The notes: generated by a model from the sequence alone, not told the origin. A stretch of DNA of 6,981 bases from Pseudomonadota bacterium (GCA_022705125.1 JAKJFB010000149.1:1-6981); one strand, 5' to 3'. Positions 1-6,297 are shown, counted from the stretch's first letter. Numbers and translations: made by a program.

Positions 1-1094
1 GCGTGCTCGAGCTGCCCGTGATTGCCGACCAGCGCCTGCTCGCGAGCAGCGAGCTCGGTCTCGACGCCGGTGCCGGCGGGGCACAGCTGCAGATGTCCGG
101 GGCGGCGTTCCGCGCCCTGCTGGAGTCGCGTGGCGGCGCGACAGCGGATTTCTGTGTGGCGCTCGATGACATCCCGCCCGCGGCCACCGCGAGCGCCGAC
201 GTCGCGGAGATCGGCAACGCGGTCGCACGCTTCACCGCGCGGCGCATCGAGCGCCGCCTCGAGGACACCCTCGATTTCCCGCCGCTGCCGGAAATCGCGC
301 ATCGCATCATCCGCATCAGCGCCGACCCCTATGCCAGCGTCAGCGACCTGGCGCGGGTGGTCGAAATAGACCCCTCATTGTCGGCGCAGGTGGTCAGCTG
401 GGCGTCCTCGCCCTACTACGCGGCGCCGGGCAAGGTGAAGTCCATCCAGGACGCCATCGTGCGCGTGCTCGGCTTCGACCTGGTGATGAACCTCGCGCTG
501 GGGCTGGCGCTCGGCAAGACCATGCGCCTGCCGAAGGAAGGGCGCTACGGTTACCGCAACTACTGGCTGCAGGCCGTTCATGGCGCCGCGATGGTCGAGG
601 GCCTGTGCAAGGCCATGCCCTCGAGCCTGCGCCCCGCGCTGGGGCACGCCTATCTCGGCGGGCTGCTGCACAACTTCGGCTTCCTGATCCTCGCGGAACT
701 GTTCAAGCCGCAGCTGCAACTGGTCTGCCGCTACACCGAGGCCAACCCGCACCTCGGGCACTGGCATGTCGAACGCTTCCTGCTCGGGGTGACGCGTGAA
801 CAGATGGCGGGCTGGCTGATGCGCTTCTGGCACCTGCCGGAGGAAGTCTGCGCGGCACTGCGCTTCCAGCAGGCGCCGGAGCAGGCCGGCGAACACGAGG
901 TGCTGGCACGCGTGCTGCACCTGGCGACTCGACTGCTGCGCGAACAGCACATCGGCAGCGCGCCGCTGCAGCCCATCGCGGACTCGATGTTCACCGAGCT
1001 CGGCATCAGCCGCGCCGACGCACTCGCCGTGAGCGAGCGCATCCACGGTTCGGCCGGGGAGCTGCAGGCGATTGCGCGCGACCTCGCGGCCTGA
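1..1094 (+). CDS. HDOD-domain signalling protein, 5'-truncated by the window edge, with a YbaK-like N-terminal remnant
   Basis: The frame is open to the left edge, so the first start-like codon (GTG at 3) is probably internal. Counting from it, 363 residues are visible. Residues 1-42 (LPVIADQRLLASSELGLDAG, then a short segment ending FRALL) resemble the end of a YbaK/ProX-type aminoacyl-tRNA deacylase domain. Residues about 84-290 form an HDOD domain: LPPLPEIAHRI-like opening at 90-103, DPSLSAQVVSWASS at 123-136, SIQDAIVRVLGFD at 147-159, then LGGLLHNFGFL at 218-228 and FWHLPEEVCAALR at 275-287. HDOD domains are HD-related folds that have generally lost metal-dependent phosphohydrolase activity. 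Here the usual HD pair reads H223-N224, which fits a non-catalytic regulatory role. Family members act in signal transduction, often linked to motility, biofilm or cyclic-di-GMP. The specific role here is unknown. The gene converges on the rubredoxin reductase gene with 8 nt between stop codons. The HDOD call is firm; the YbaK part is an inference from a fragment. Confidence 0.88.
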   Translation, partial: VLELPVIADQRLLASSELGLDAGAGGAQLQMSGAAFRALLESRGGATADFCVALDDIPPAATASADVAEIGNAVARFTARRIERRLEDTLDFPPLPEIAHRIIRISADPYASVSDLARVVEIDPSLSAQVVSWASSPYYAAPGKVKSIQDAIVRVLGFDLVMNLALGLALGKTMRLPKEGRYGYRNYWLQAVHGAAMVEGLCKAMPSSLRPALGHAYLGGLLHNFGFLILAELFKPQLQLVCRYTEANPHLGHWHVERFLLGVTREQMAGWLMRFWHLPEEVCAALRFQQAPEQAGEHEVLARVLHLATRLLREQHIGSAPLQPIADSMFTELGISRADALAVSERIHGSAGELQAIARDLAA

Positions 1095-1108
1095 GCTTGC
1101 GCTCAGGC
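1089..1108. terminator. Perfect hairpin containing both convergent stop codons
   Basis: An 8-bp perfect inverted repeat, GCCTGAGC and GCTCAGGC, flanks a TTGC loop (1097-1100). The TGA stop of the HDOD gene (1092-1094) lies in the left arm. The TGA stop of the reductase gene on the other strand (1103-1105) lies in the right arm, so the two stops pair with each other. The same stem would form in RNA from either strand, as expected of a bidirectional terminator between convergent genes. There is no T-tract on either side, so intrinsic termination would be non-canonical. It may instead block or protect 3' ends. Confidence 0.5.
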
Positions 1109-2476
1109 AATGATCGGCGGCAGTTCCTTCTGCAGCTGCAGCTTCTGCTTGCCGCCTTCGCCGGTCAGCGCGAACCCCAGCAGCTTGCCCGCGGGATCGC
1201 GAAATTCAGCGACGAGATCCGGGCTGCTGCCGCTGATCGACCACGCGCCGGCCGCGCCCACCGGCGGCGGCGCGACCACCACCGGGCAGGCCGGGGTCTT
1301 GATGGTGACCGGCATCGCCGGGTAGCTGACCTCGGTCGGCGTGCCGGCAAGCGTCTTGGCGAGCGCGCGCGCGCAGGCCATCAGCGGCGCGACGTAATAC
1401 AGCACGTGGCCATCAACCTCCGCGCAGTCGCCCAGCACGTAGACATCGGGCGCGCTGGTCGCGAGCAGACGGTTCGCGACCACGCCGCGGTTCACCGCGA
1501 TGCCGGCCGCTTTCGCGAGTTCCAGGCGCGGGCGCACCCCGATCGCCGAAACCGCCATGTCGGCCTCGATGCGACGCCCGTCGTTCAGCGTCGCCACGAT
1601 GCCCTTGCCACCGGGCGCGAGGTTCACCTCGCTGACCAGCGGGCCGAAGTGGAACTTCGCGCCGAGCGCCTCGAGCGCGCCCTGCACCGCGCGGCCCGCG
1701 GGCTCGGGCAGCAGCGTGGGCAGGCACCAGCCGAGCGGGTCGACGGCCTCGACCGCGAAACCGCCGTTGCAGAGATCGTTGGTGAATTCGCAGCCGATCA
1801 GCCCGGCGCCGATGATCAGCACCTTCTTCACGTCGTTGTTCCTGATCGCGGTGCGGAAGTCCGCGTAATCGAGCAGGTCGTTCACCGAATAGACGTGATC
1901 GAGGCCGTCGCCCTGCAACGGCGGGCGGATGGTGTCGGCACCCCAGGCGATCACGAGCCTGCTGTAGCCGACCGTGGTGGCCTCGCCGATGCGGATCTCG
2001 TGCTTCGCGGTGTCGATGCCGGTCACGTGCGTGTGCGTCCAGACGCTGGCGCGCAGGCTGATCGCCATGCTGCCGGCATCCATGGTCGCGAGGTCATCGG
2101 GCGTGGTGTTCTTGGTGAAGCCGGTCGAGAGCATCGGCTTGGAATACATGCGGCCGTCGTCGGAGGTGACCAGGATCAGCGGCGTGTCGCTGTCGAGCTT
2201 GCGGAACTCGCGCGCCAGGTTGTAGCCGGCGAGCCCGGTGCCGATGATGATCACCGGCTGCGTGAGCGAGACGATATCCGCTTCCTGGTGATGCGGAACC
2301 GCCACCAGCGGGGTGTCGTCGATCAGCTCGAAGTCTTCCTTGCCAACGCCGCAATCCGGGCACAGCCAGTCGTTCGGCACGTCTTCCCAGCGCGTGCCGG
2401 CGGCGATGCCATCGTCGGGCCAGCCCTTGGCCTCGTCATAGACCCAGCCGCAAACGATACATTCCCACCGAGCCAT
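1103..2476 (-). CDS. Rubredoxin-rubredoxin reductase fusion (FAD/NAD(P)H-dependent)
   Basis: This 457-residue protein joins two normally separate electron carriers. Residues 1-53 are a rubredoxin: C6-x-x-C9-G and C39-P-D-C42-G give the four cysteine ligands of the single iron, with the W-x-x-x-P-x-x-W-x-C spacing typical of the family. After a linker (about 54-72), residues 74-457 are a pyridine nucleotide-disulfide oxidoreductase-type reductase. The FAD site is IIIGTGLAGYNLAREFR (76-92), the NAD(P)H site is VLIIGAGLIGCE (219-230), and the second FAD motif is VYVLGDCAE (345-353). The C-terminal part, with LYYVAPLMACARALAKTLAG and KTPACP, resembles Pseudomonas RubB (from memory). It should pass electrons from NADH through FAD to the rubredoxin iron in the cytosol. 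Known rubredoxin partners include AlkB-type alkane hydroxylases and oxygen- or peroxide-consuming proteins; none is encoded here. The ATG at 2476 is supported by AGGGAG at 2483-2488 (6-nt spacing) and by the normal rubredoxin N-terminus. It is transcribed divergently from ubiC. Confidence 0.94.
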   Translation of the reverse strand: MARWECIVCGWVYDEAKGWPDDGIAAGTRWEDVPNDWLCPDCGVGKEDFELIDDTPLVAVPHHQEADIVSLTQPVIIIGTGLAGYNLAREFRKLDSDTPLILVTSDDGRMYSKPMLSTGFTKNTTPDDLATMDAGSMAISLRASVWTHTHVTGIDTAKHEIRIGEATTVGYSRLVIAWGADTIRPPLQGDGLDHVYSVNDLLDYADFRTAIRNNDVKKVLIIGAGLIGCEFTNDLCNGGFAVEAVDPLGWCLPTLLPEPAGRAVQGALEALGAKFHFGPLVSEVNLAPGGKGIVATLNDGRRIEADMAVSAIGVRPRLELAKAAGIAVNRGVVANRLLATSAPDVYVLGDCAEVDGHVLYYVAPLMACARALAKTLAGTPTEVSYPAMPVTIKTPACPVVVAPPPVGAAGAWSISGSSPDLVAEFRDPAGKLLGFALTGEGGKQKLQLQKELPPIIA

Positions 2477-2482
2477 GCCAAT

Positions 2483-2488
2483 CTCCCT
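2483..2488 (-). promoter_or_regulatory. Ribosome binding site of the rubredoxin reductase fusion
   Basis: Read on the minus strand this is AGGGAG, six nucleotides before the ATG at 2476. It supports a start that places the rubredoxin domain at the extreme N-terminus. I found no convincing -10/-35 pair for this gene in the 139-bp divergent gap up to 2615. A GACAAT hexamer at 2520-2515 has no recognisable -35 partner. Confidence 0.6.
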
Positions 2489-2578
2489 GCCGCCATCGCG
2501 CTGTCGCTGCTGTCATTGTCATCGCGCACCCGCTACGCTCCGGGCCGCGTCGAGGAACTTCCGCGGCGGGTGAACGGC

Positions 2579-2584
2579 TAGAAT
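2579..2584 (+). promoter_or_regulatory. Probable -10 box of the ubiC promoter
   Basis: TAGAAT matches five of six positions of the sigma-70 -10 consensus and lies 19 bases before the ubiC ribosome binding site. That would give a short leader of about 25 nt. The -35 region (around 2555-2561, GAACTTC) matches TTGACA poorly. The local string GCTAGAATC resembles GCTATAATC at the ubiA promoter, which lies a similar distance from its own start codon. Inferred from sequence only. Confidence 0.45.
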
Positions 2585-2602
2585 CAGCGGCGTCCTGACC
2601 AC

Positions 2603-2608
2603 GGAGAG
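2603..2608 (+). promoter_or_regulatory. Ribosome binding site fixing the TTG start of ubiC
   Basis: GGAGAG lies seven bases before the TTG at 2616. No in-frame ATG, GTG or TTG occurs further upstream before the frame closes. The next in-frame start-like codon (TTG, residue 27) would remove conserved N-terminal residues. The site therefore supports TTG as the real ubiC start. Confidence 0.6.
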
Positions 2609-2615
2609 CGCAGCA

Positions 2616-3182
2616 TTGTACGCGTTAGCGTCCGCGGGCTTCCAGCCCGGCGAACCCGCCTGGAAGCCCTGGCGGCGGTTCGATTCCTCGCAATTGCCGC
2701 CGGCGACGCGGCACTGGCTGCTGGACGAAGGCTCGCTCACCGCGATTCTCCAGGCCGCCTGCGGCAACCGCCTGCGCGTGCGCGTGCTGCGCCAGACATG
2801 GCAGCGTCCGCGCGCCTCCGAGCGGCGCGCGCTGGGCCTCGGCACGCACGAGGTCGCGCTGGTGCGCGAGGTGCTGCTCGAGTGTGCCGGCGAACCGTGG
2901 GTGTTCGCGCGCAGCATCATGCCCGCCGCCACGCTGCGCGGGCGCCTGCGCCACTTGCGTCGCTTTGGCGAGCGCTCGCTGGGCGCGCTGCTGTTCTCCA
3001 GCCGCGGGCTGCGGCGCGAACCCTTCGAAGTGGCGCTGGTGCGCGCGGGCCACGGCATCCTGCCCGCGCTGCCGGGCGGCGGCGCCACGGTGTGGGGCCG
3101 GCGCTCGGTGTTCCGGGTGCATGGCGCGCCACTGCTGGTCGCGGAGTTCTTCCTGCCGGCCTGCCGGCTGGGCTCGCTATAA
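2616..3182 (+). CDS. ubiC: Chorismate-pyruvate lyase UbiC
   Basis: UbiC converts chorismate to 4-hydroxybenzoate and pyruvate, the first committed step of ubiquinone synthesis, in the cytosol. The 188-residue product matches the family along its length: WLLDEGSLT (34-42), [19 protein letters not shown] (82-100), [11 protein letters not shown] (117-127), [12 protein letters not shown] (159-170) and [10 protein letters not shown] (173-182). By alignment from memory with E. coli UbiC (165 aa), the active-site residues R76, L114 and E155 correspond to R84, L122 and E177 here. The spacing R84-L122 is identical to E. coli; the later segment is longer, as in Pseudomonas UbiC. The start is TTG with a good ribosome binding site. 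The first 20 codons carry a 10-bp inverted repeat. The stop TAA (3180-3182) lies inside the -10 box of ubiA. ubiA follows 31 nt later, so the pair can be made together, with ubiA also served by its own promoter. Confidence 0.94.
   Translation: MYALASAGFQPGEPAWKPWRRFDSSQLPPATRHWLLDEGSLTAILQAACGNRLRVRVLRQTWQRPRASERRALGLGTHEVALVREVLLECAGEPWVFARSIMPAATLRGRLRHLRRFGERSLGALLFSSRGLRREPFEVALVRAGHGILPALPGGGATVWGRRSVFRVHGAPLLVAEFFLPACRLGSL
2636..2669 (+). repeat. Inverted repeat in the first codons of ubiC
   Basis: GGGCTTCCAG (2636-2645) and its perfect complement CTGGAAGCCC (2660-2669) are separated by 14 nt. The left half is also a small palindrome by itself (CGGGCT, TCC, AGCCCG at 2635-2649). It encodes roughly residues 7-18 of UbiC. 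In mRNA it could fold into a hairpin starting about 20 nt after the TTG start. The doublet form recalls a REP pair, but the W-x-P residues it encodes also look native to UbiC, so origin is uncertain. Confidence 0.5.
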
Positions 3183-3194
3183 TCCCGAGCCAGC
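3167..3194. repeat. Inverted repeat centred on the ubiA -10 box
   Basis: GGCTCG (3171-3176) pairs with CGAGCC (3186-3191). The match continues outward with GCT (3167-3169) and AGC (3192-3194), past a single unpaired G at 3170. The 9-nt centre (3177-3185) holds the TATAAT box and the ubiC stop codon. On DNA it could be an operator over the promoter; in ubiC read-through RNA it would be a hairpin at the end of the ubiC coding region. There is no T-tract, so a standard intrinsic terminator is unlikely. Confidence 0.45.
3178..3183 (+). promoter_or_regulatory. Consensus -10 box of an internal ubiA promoter
   Basis: TATAAT is a perfect sigma-70 -10 hexamer in otherwise very GC-rich DNA. It is 30 bases before the ubiA ATG, which implies a leader of about 24 nt. 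The region 16-18 bases upstream (GCCGGC around 3155-3160) is not a good -35, and there is no TG extension, so strength or dependence on an activator cannot be judged. The last three bases of the ubiC reading frame (TAA, 3180-3182) are part of this box. Confidence 0.6.
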
Positions 3195-3213
3195 GCCCCT
3201 CACAGGTCAATCC

Positions 3214-4077
3214 ATGGAATTGCGCGCACGCCTGCCGCTGTACCTTCGCCTGATCCGCTTCGACCGTCCGATCGGCACGTTCCTGCTGCTGTGGCCGACG
3301 TGGTGGGGGCTGTGGTTCGCGGCGCAGGGGCGACCGTCCCTGGCCAACCTGCTCATTTTTACCGCCGGCGTGTTCCTGATGCGCTCGGCCGGCTGCGTCG
3401 CCAACGATTACGCGGATCGGCACATCGACGGCCACGTCGAGCGCACGCGCGAGCGCCCGCTGGCGAGCGGACAGCTGGGCGAGCGCGAGGCGCTCGCGCT
3501 CGGCGCGGTGCTCGCGCTGGCGTCCTTCGCACTGGTGCTGTTGACCAATGCGCTCACGGTGTGGCTTTCGTTCGCCGCGCTGGTGTTCGCGGCGGGCTAT
3601 CCCTTCCTGAAGCGCTACACGCACCTGCCCCAGGTCGGACTCGGCATCGCGTTCTCCTGGGGCATACCGATGGCGTTCGCCGCCGAGCGCCAGGTGCTGC
3701 CTCCACCGCTCTGGCTGCTGTTCTTCGCGGCCGTGCTGTGGAGCGTGGTCTACGACACCTTTTACGCGATGGTCGACCGCGAGGACGACCTCGCGATCGG
3801 GGTGAAATCCACCGCGATCCTGTTCGGCGACGCCGACCGGCTGGTCACCGCGCTGCTGCAGGTCCTGGTGCTGGTGCTGCTGTGGCTCGCCGGTCGCCAG
3901 TTCGGCATGGGGTTGCCGTACACGGTTGCCCTGCTCGGCGGCGCGGCGTTGTTCGCGTGGCAGCAGTACCTGATCCGTGAACGCGAGCGCGCGAGCTGCT
4001 TCCGCGCCTTCCTGAACAACAACCTGTTCGGCCTGCTCGTGTTCGCCGGCATCGCCACCGACTACCTGCTGCGATGA
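3214..4077 (+). CDS. ubiA: 4-hydroxybenzoate polyprenyltransferase UbiA
   Basis: UbiA attaches the polyprenyl tail to 4-hydroxybenzoate made by UbiC, the second step of ubiquinone synthesis, at the inner membrane. The 287-residue product is close to the E. coli length (290). It starts with [20 protein letters not shown], typical of UbiA. The first aspartate-rich motif is N64-D65-Y-A-D68-R-H-I-D72, followed by [10 protein letters not shown]; the second is Y180-D-T-F-Y-A-M-V-D188-R-E-D-D192 followed by GVKST. These bind the Mg2+-diphosphate of the prenyl donor. Eight or nine hydrophobic segments cover about 20-37, 45-62, 92-131, 140-156, 163-183, 209-226, 231-250 and 268-285. The frame is open upstream to 2884 inside ubiC, but the ATG at 3214 gives the family N-terminus and has AGG at 3204-3206. 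The stop overlaps the next start as ATGA (4074-4077), implying translational coupling to the acyltransferase gene. Confidence 0.97.
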   Translation: MELRARLPLYLRLIRFDRPIGTFLLLWPTWWGLWFAAQGRPSLANLLIFTAGVFLMRSAGCVANDYADRHIDGHVERTRERPLASGQLGEREALALGAVLALASFALVLLTNALTVWLSFAALVFAAGYPFLKRYTHLPQVGLGIAFSWGIPMAFAAERQVLPPPLWLLFFAAVLWSVVYDTFYAMVDREDDLAIGVKSTAILFGDADRLVTALLQVLVLVLLWLAGRQFGMGLPYTVALLGGAALFAWQQYLIRERERASCFRAFLNNNLFGLLVFAGIATDYLLR

Positions 4078-5216
4078 CTCGCGCGCAGTTCCTGAGCGGC
4101 ATCCGCGAGGTCGCGGCGGCGGACTGGAATGCGCTCGCCGGGCGCGACTATCCCTTCCTGCGTCACGAGTTCCTCTGCGCGCTCGAGGACAGCGCCAGCG
4201 TGGGCGGCGACTCCGGCTGGGAACCGCACCACCTGCTGCTGCGCGAGGGTGCGCGGCTGGTGGGCGCGATGCCCTGTTATCTGAAGCGGCACTCCTACGG
4301 CGAGTACGTGTTCGACTGGTCGTGGGCGGATGCCTATCGCCGCCACGGCCAGCCGTATTACCCGAAGCTGCTGAGCGCGGTGCCGTTCACACCGGCCGCG
4401 GGGCCGCGGCTGCTGCTGGCCGAGGGGCTGGCGTTCGCGGATCTGCAGGCGGAACTGCTCGCGGCGGTGCGCGAGGAAATGGCGCGTCTGGGCGCCTCGT
4501 CATGGCACCTGCTGTTTCCCGAGCAGCCGGTTGCCGGGGAACTGGCCGCCGCCGGCCTCGGCCATCGCACCGGCGTGCAGTTCCACTGGAACAACCGCGG
4601 CTATCGCGATTTCGCCGATTTCCTCGAACTGATGCAGTCACGCAAGCGCAAGCAGCTGAAACGCGAACGGCGGCTGGTGGTGGAACAGGGGCTGCAGCTG
4701 CGCGCGCTGCGCGGCACGGAGGTCGACGCTGCGCTGTGGGATCGCTTCCATCACTTCTACCAGCTGACCTACGCACGGCGCAGCGGCCACGGCGGCTACC
4801 TGAACCGCGCGTTCTTCCGGCTGCTGGGACAGTCGATGCCCGAACGCCTGCTGCTCGTCGTCGCCGAGCACCGGCGCGAGGTCGTGGCCGGCGCGCTCTA
4901 CGTGATCGGCGCCGACACGCTCTACGGCCGCTACTGGGGCTGCACGGAGGACTACGCGCAGCTGCATTTCGAGACCTGCTACTACCAGGGCATCGACTTC
5001 TGCATCCGCGAGGGCCTGGCGCGCTTCGATGCCGGCGCGCAGGGCGAGCACAAGCTCGCGCGTGGCTTCGAGCCGGTGCTCACGCACTCCTGCCACCTGA
5101 TCGCGCACCCGGGCTTCCGCGCGGCGATCGACGACTTCCTCCTGCGCGAACGGGACGCGATCGAGAGTTACCGCCGCGAGGCCGCCGCAGCACTGCCGTA
5201 CCGCGATGCGGTGTAG
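4074..5216 (+). CDS. FemAB-like predicted N-acyltransferase (COG3146 / PF04339 type)
   Basis: The 380-residue protein belongs to a family of GNAT-fold predicted N-acyltransferases related to FemAB peptidoglycan aminoacyltransferases. Diagnostic segments are [15 protein letters not shown] (78-92) with [20 protein letters not shown] (95-114), the basic stretch [12 protein letters not shown] (189-200), LYGRYWGC (283-290), [15 protein letters not shown] (297-311) and [15 protein letters not shown] (318-332). The usual start MTRAQFL at 4074 overlaps the ubiA stop. There is no obvious Shine-Dalgarno sequence, so translation probably depends on ribosomes finishing ubiA. There is no signal peptide or clear membrane segment, so it is predicted cytosolic. 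Its substrate is unknown: the FemAB likeness suggests amino-acyl transfer, but nothing here proves a cell-wall role. It converges on the DUF1810 gene with 28 nt between stops. Confidence 0.9.
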   Translation: MTRAQFLSGIREVAAADWNALAGRDYPFLRHEFLCALEDSASVGGDSGWEPHHLLLREGARLVGAMPCYLKRHSYGEYVFDWSWADAYRRHGQPYYPKLLSAVPFTPAAGPRLLLAEGLAFADLQAELLAAVREEMARLGASSWHLLFPEQPVAGELAAAGLGHRTGVQFHWNNRGYRDFADFLELMQSRKRKQLKRERRLVVEQGLQLRALRGTEVDAALWDRFHHFYQLTYARRSGHGGYLNRAFFRLLGQSMPERLLLVVAEHRREVVAGALYVIGADTLYGRYWGCTEDYAQLHFETCYYQGIDFCIREGLARFDAGAQGEHKLARGFEPVLTHSCHLIAHPGFRAAIDDFLLRERDAIESYRREAAAALPYRDAV

Positions 5217-5244
5217 CGCGGCGTCAGCGTCGGGGCGGGCGTGC

Positions 5245-5661
5245 TCAGGACGAGGCCAGCAGCGCCAAGGTGCGGGCGTCCGCTTCACCGTCGTAATAGC
5301 GTTCGAGCACGCGCCGGAACACCGGGTCCGCGCCGTCCACTTGCGCGAACAGCGTCATCGAGGAGCGCAGCTTCAGGTCGTCGGGCGAGCCGAGGATCTC
5401 GTGCGCCGTGCGTCCGGGCACGTCGAGCAGCGCGCGGGCGCATTCCTCGAGCCGCGGCCCGAGCAATGGGTGCGCGAGATAGGCGCGAGCCTCGGCGAGA
5501 TCGGCGATCGCGTAATGCACCGCCGTCGCGCTGAGACCCAGCCCCGCGAGCTGCGGAAACACGAACCACATCCAGTGCGTGCGTTTGCGCCCGGCGCGCA
5601 ACTCCTCCAGCGCCTGCGCGTAGACGGCGTGCTGCGCATCGAGAAAGCGTTGCAGGGTCAT
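5245..5661 (-). CDS. DUF1810 family protein
   Basis: The product is a small soluble protein of 138 residues, near the usual size for this family. Conserved segments are LQRFLDAQHAVYAQALEELR (3-22), RAGRKRTHWMWFVFPQLAGL (22-41), HPLLGPRLEECARALL (64-79), and ILGSPDDLKLRSSMTLF (89-105) followed by the C-terminal RVLERYYDGEADARTLALL. The function of the family is not established to my knowledge; some databases use the misleading label calpastatin. The start at 5661 is chosen because the family begins with this LQRF-DAQ segment. The frame stays open upstream to 6096, but that part only shadows the methyltransferase. The ATG overlaps the methyltransferase stop as ATGA, and no good ribosome binding site precedes it, so it is probably translated by coupling. 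This makes it the second gene of a two-gene unit. Confidence 0.88.
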   Translation of the reverse strand: MTLQRFLDAQHAVYAQALEELRAGRKRTHWMWFVFPQLAGLGLSATAVHYAIADLAEARAYLAHPLLGPRLEECARALLDVPGRTAHEILGSPDDLKLRSSMTLFAQVDGADPVFRRVLERYYDGEADARTLALLASS

Positions 5662-6254
5662 GGCGCGCGAACCCACACTAACAGACGGTTGTTGGCCGGC
5701 ATCGCGTGATCGGCAACCGGTTCGAGACCCGCGGCGCGCGCCAGCGCGTCCACCGCCTCGTGGTCGCGGATACCGCTCGCGGGATCGCGCCGGCGCAGCC
5801 AGTCGTCGAAGGCCGCGTTGCTGTCGCTGGTGTAGCGCCCTCCGTAATTGAAGGGGCCGTAGATCGCGAGCACCCCACCCGACGCCAGGCATTGCCCCAC
5901 GCCGCTGAACAGCGCGCTCACGCCGTCCCAGCCCATGATGTGCAAAGTATTGGCGCTGAATATCGCGTCGAAGGGACCGGCAGGCCACGCGCCGCGCACA
6001 TCGAGCGCGAGCGGCGCCCGCACGTTTGGCAGCGGGTGCGCGGCGAGCCGGGCGCGCACTGCCTCGTCCTGTCCCGGCACCTCGCTGGTCTGCCACACGA
6101 GTTGCGGCAGCGCGGCGGCGAAATGCAGCGCATGCTGCCCGGTGCCGCTGCCGATCTCGAGCACCCGCGTGGCGCCGGCGAAATGCACGCGCAGCTTCTC
6201 GAGGATCGGATCCTTGTTGCGCTCGCAGGCCTCAGAGAAAGGCAATTCGGTCAT
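5658..6254 (-). CDS. DUF938 family SAM-dependent methyltransferase
   Basis: The 198-residue product matches the DUF938 class of small methyltransferases along its full length. Residues 5-17 (PFSEACERNKDPI) are the family signature, followed by the SAM-binding motif VLEIGSGTGQHALHFAAALP (31-50) and WQTSE (54-58). AIFSANTLHIMGWDGVSALF (97-116) corresponds to motif IV and the adjoining helix, then LAIYGPFNYGGRYTSDSN (129-146) and FDDWLRRRDPASGIRD (149-164). The substrate is not known. A longer version could start at 6341, but those 29 residues would be translated from the REP palindrome. The ATG at 6254 has a strong AGGAG at 5-nt spacing and the family N-terminus, so I prefer it. Its stop is fused to the DUF1810 start. 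It lies 110 nt after yaaA on the same strand, separated by the REP doublet. Confidence 0.91.
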   Translation of the reverse strand: MTELPFSEACERNKDPILEKLRVHFAGATRVLEIGSGTGQHALHFAAALPQLVWQTSEVPGQDEAVRARLAAHPLPNVRAPLALDVRGAWPAGPFDAIFSANTLHIMGWDGVSALFSGVGQCLASGGVLAIYGPFNYGGRYTSDSNAAFDDWLRRRDPASGIRDHEAVDALARAAGLEPVADHAMPANNRLLVWVRAP

Positions 6255-6259
6255 GGTCG

Positions 6260-6265
6260 CTCCTG
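6260..6265 (-). promoter_or_regulatory. Ribosome binding site fixing the methyltransferase start
   Basis: On the minus strand this reads CAGGAG, with five bases before the ATG at 6254. It decides in favour of the 198-residue product over the longer frame that opens at 6341 inside the palindrome. I see no clear -10 box between the palindrome and this site. Confidence 0.65.
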
Positions 6266-6297
6266 TCGGTCTGGCAGAGGTGCTGCGCCGAGGCGGC

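Noticed and set aside
1097..2581. A 494-codon open frame on the plus strand opposite the rubredoxin reductase gene
   Set aside because: Its product is rich in Arg, His, Ala and Asp without recognisable domains, as expected for the complement of a GC-rich gene. The minus-strand product has clear motifs throughout.
3153..3168. Tandem copy of CTGCCGGC near the ubiC 3' end
   Set aside because: Two copies of an 8-base GC-rich word within coding sequence are easily explained by codon use; they do not form a good -35 for ubiA.
2884..3213. N-terminal extension of ubiA starting inside ubiC
   Set aside because: The extra 110 residues are ubiC sequence in another frame, and UbiA homologues start at the residues encoded from 3214.
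5198..5214. Small hairpin (ACCGC, GAT, GCGGT plus two wobble pairs) at the end of the acyltransferase gene as a terminator
   Set aside because: It has only five standard pairs, lies within the coding region and has no T-tract; the 28-nt gap to the convergent DUF1810 gene shows no better candidate.
4322..5296. A 324-codon plus-strand open frame overlapping the acyltransferase gene
   Set aside because: It is an Arg/Ala/Pro-rich shadow frame, while the overlapping frame has strong family motifs.
5662..6096. N-terminal extension of the DUF1810 gene through the methyltransferase gene
   Set aside because: It is a different frame of the methyltransferase and has shadow composition; the family N-terminus starts at 5661.
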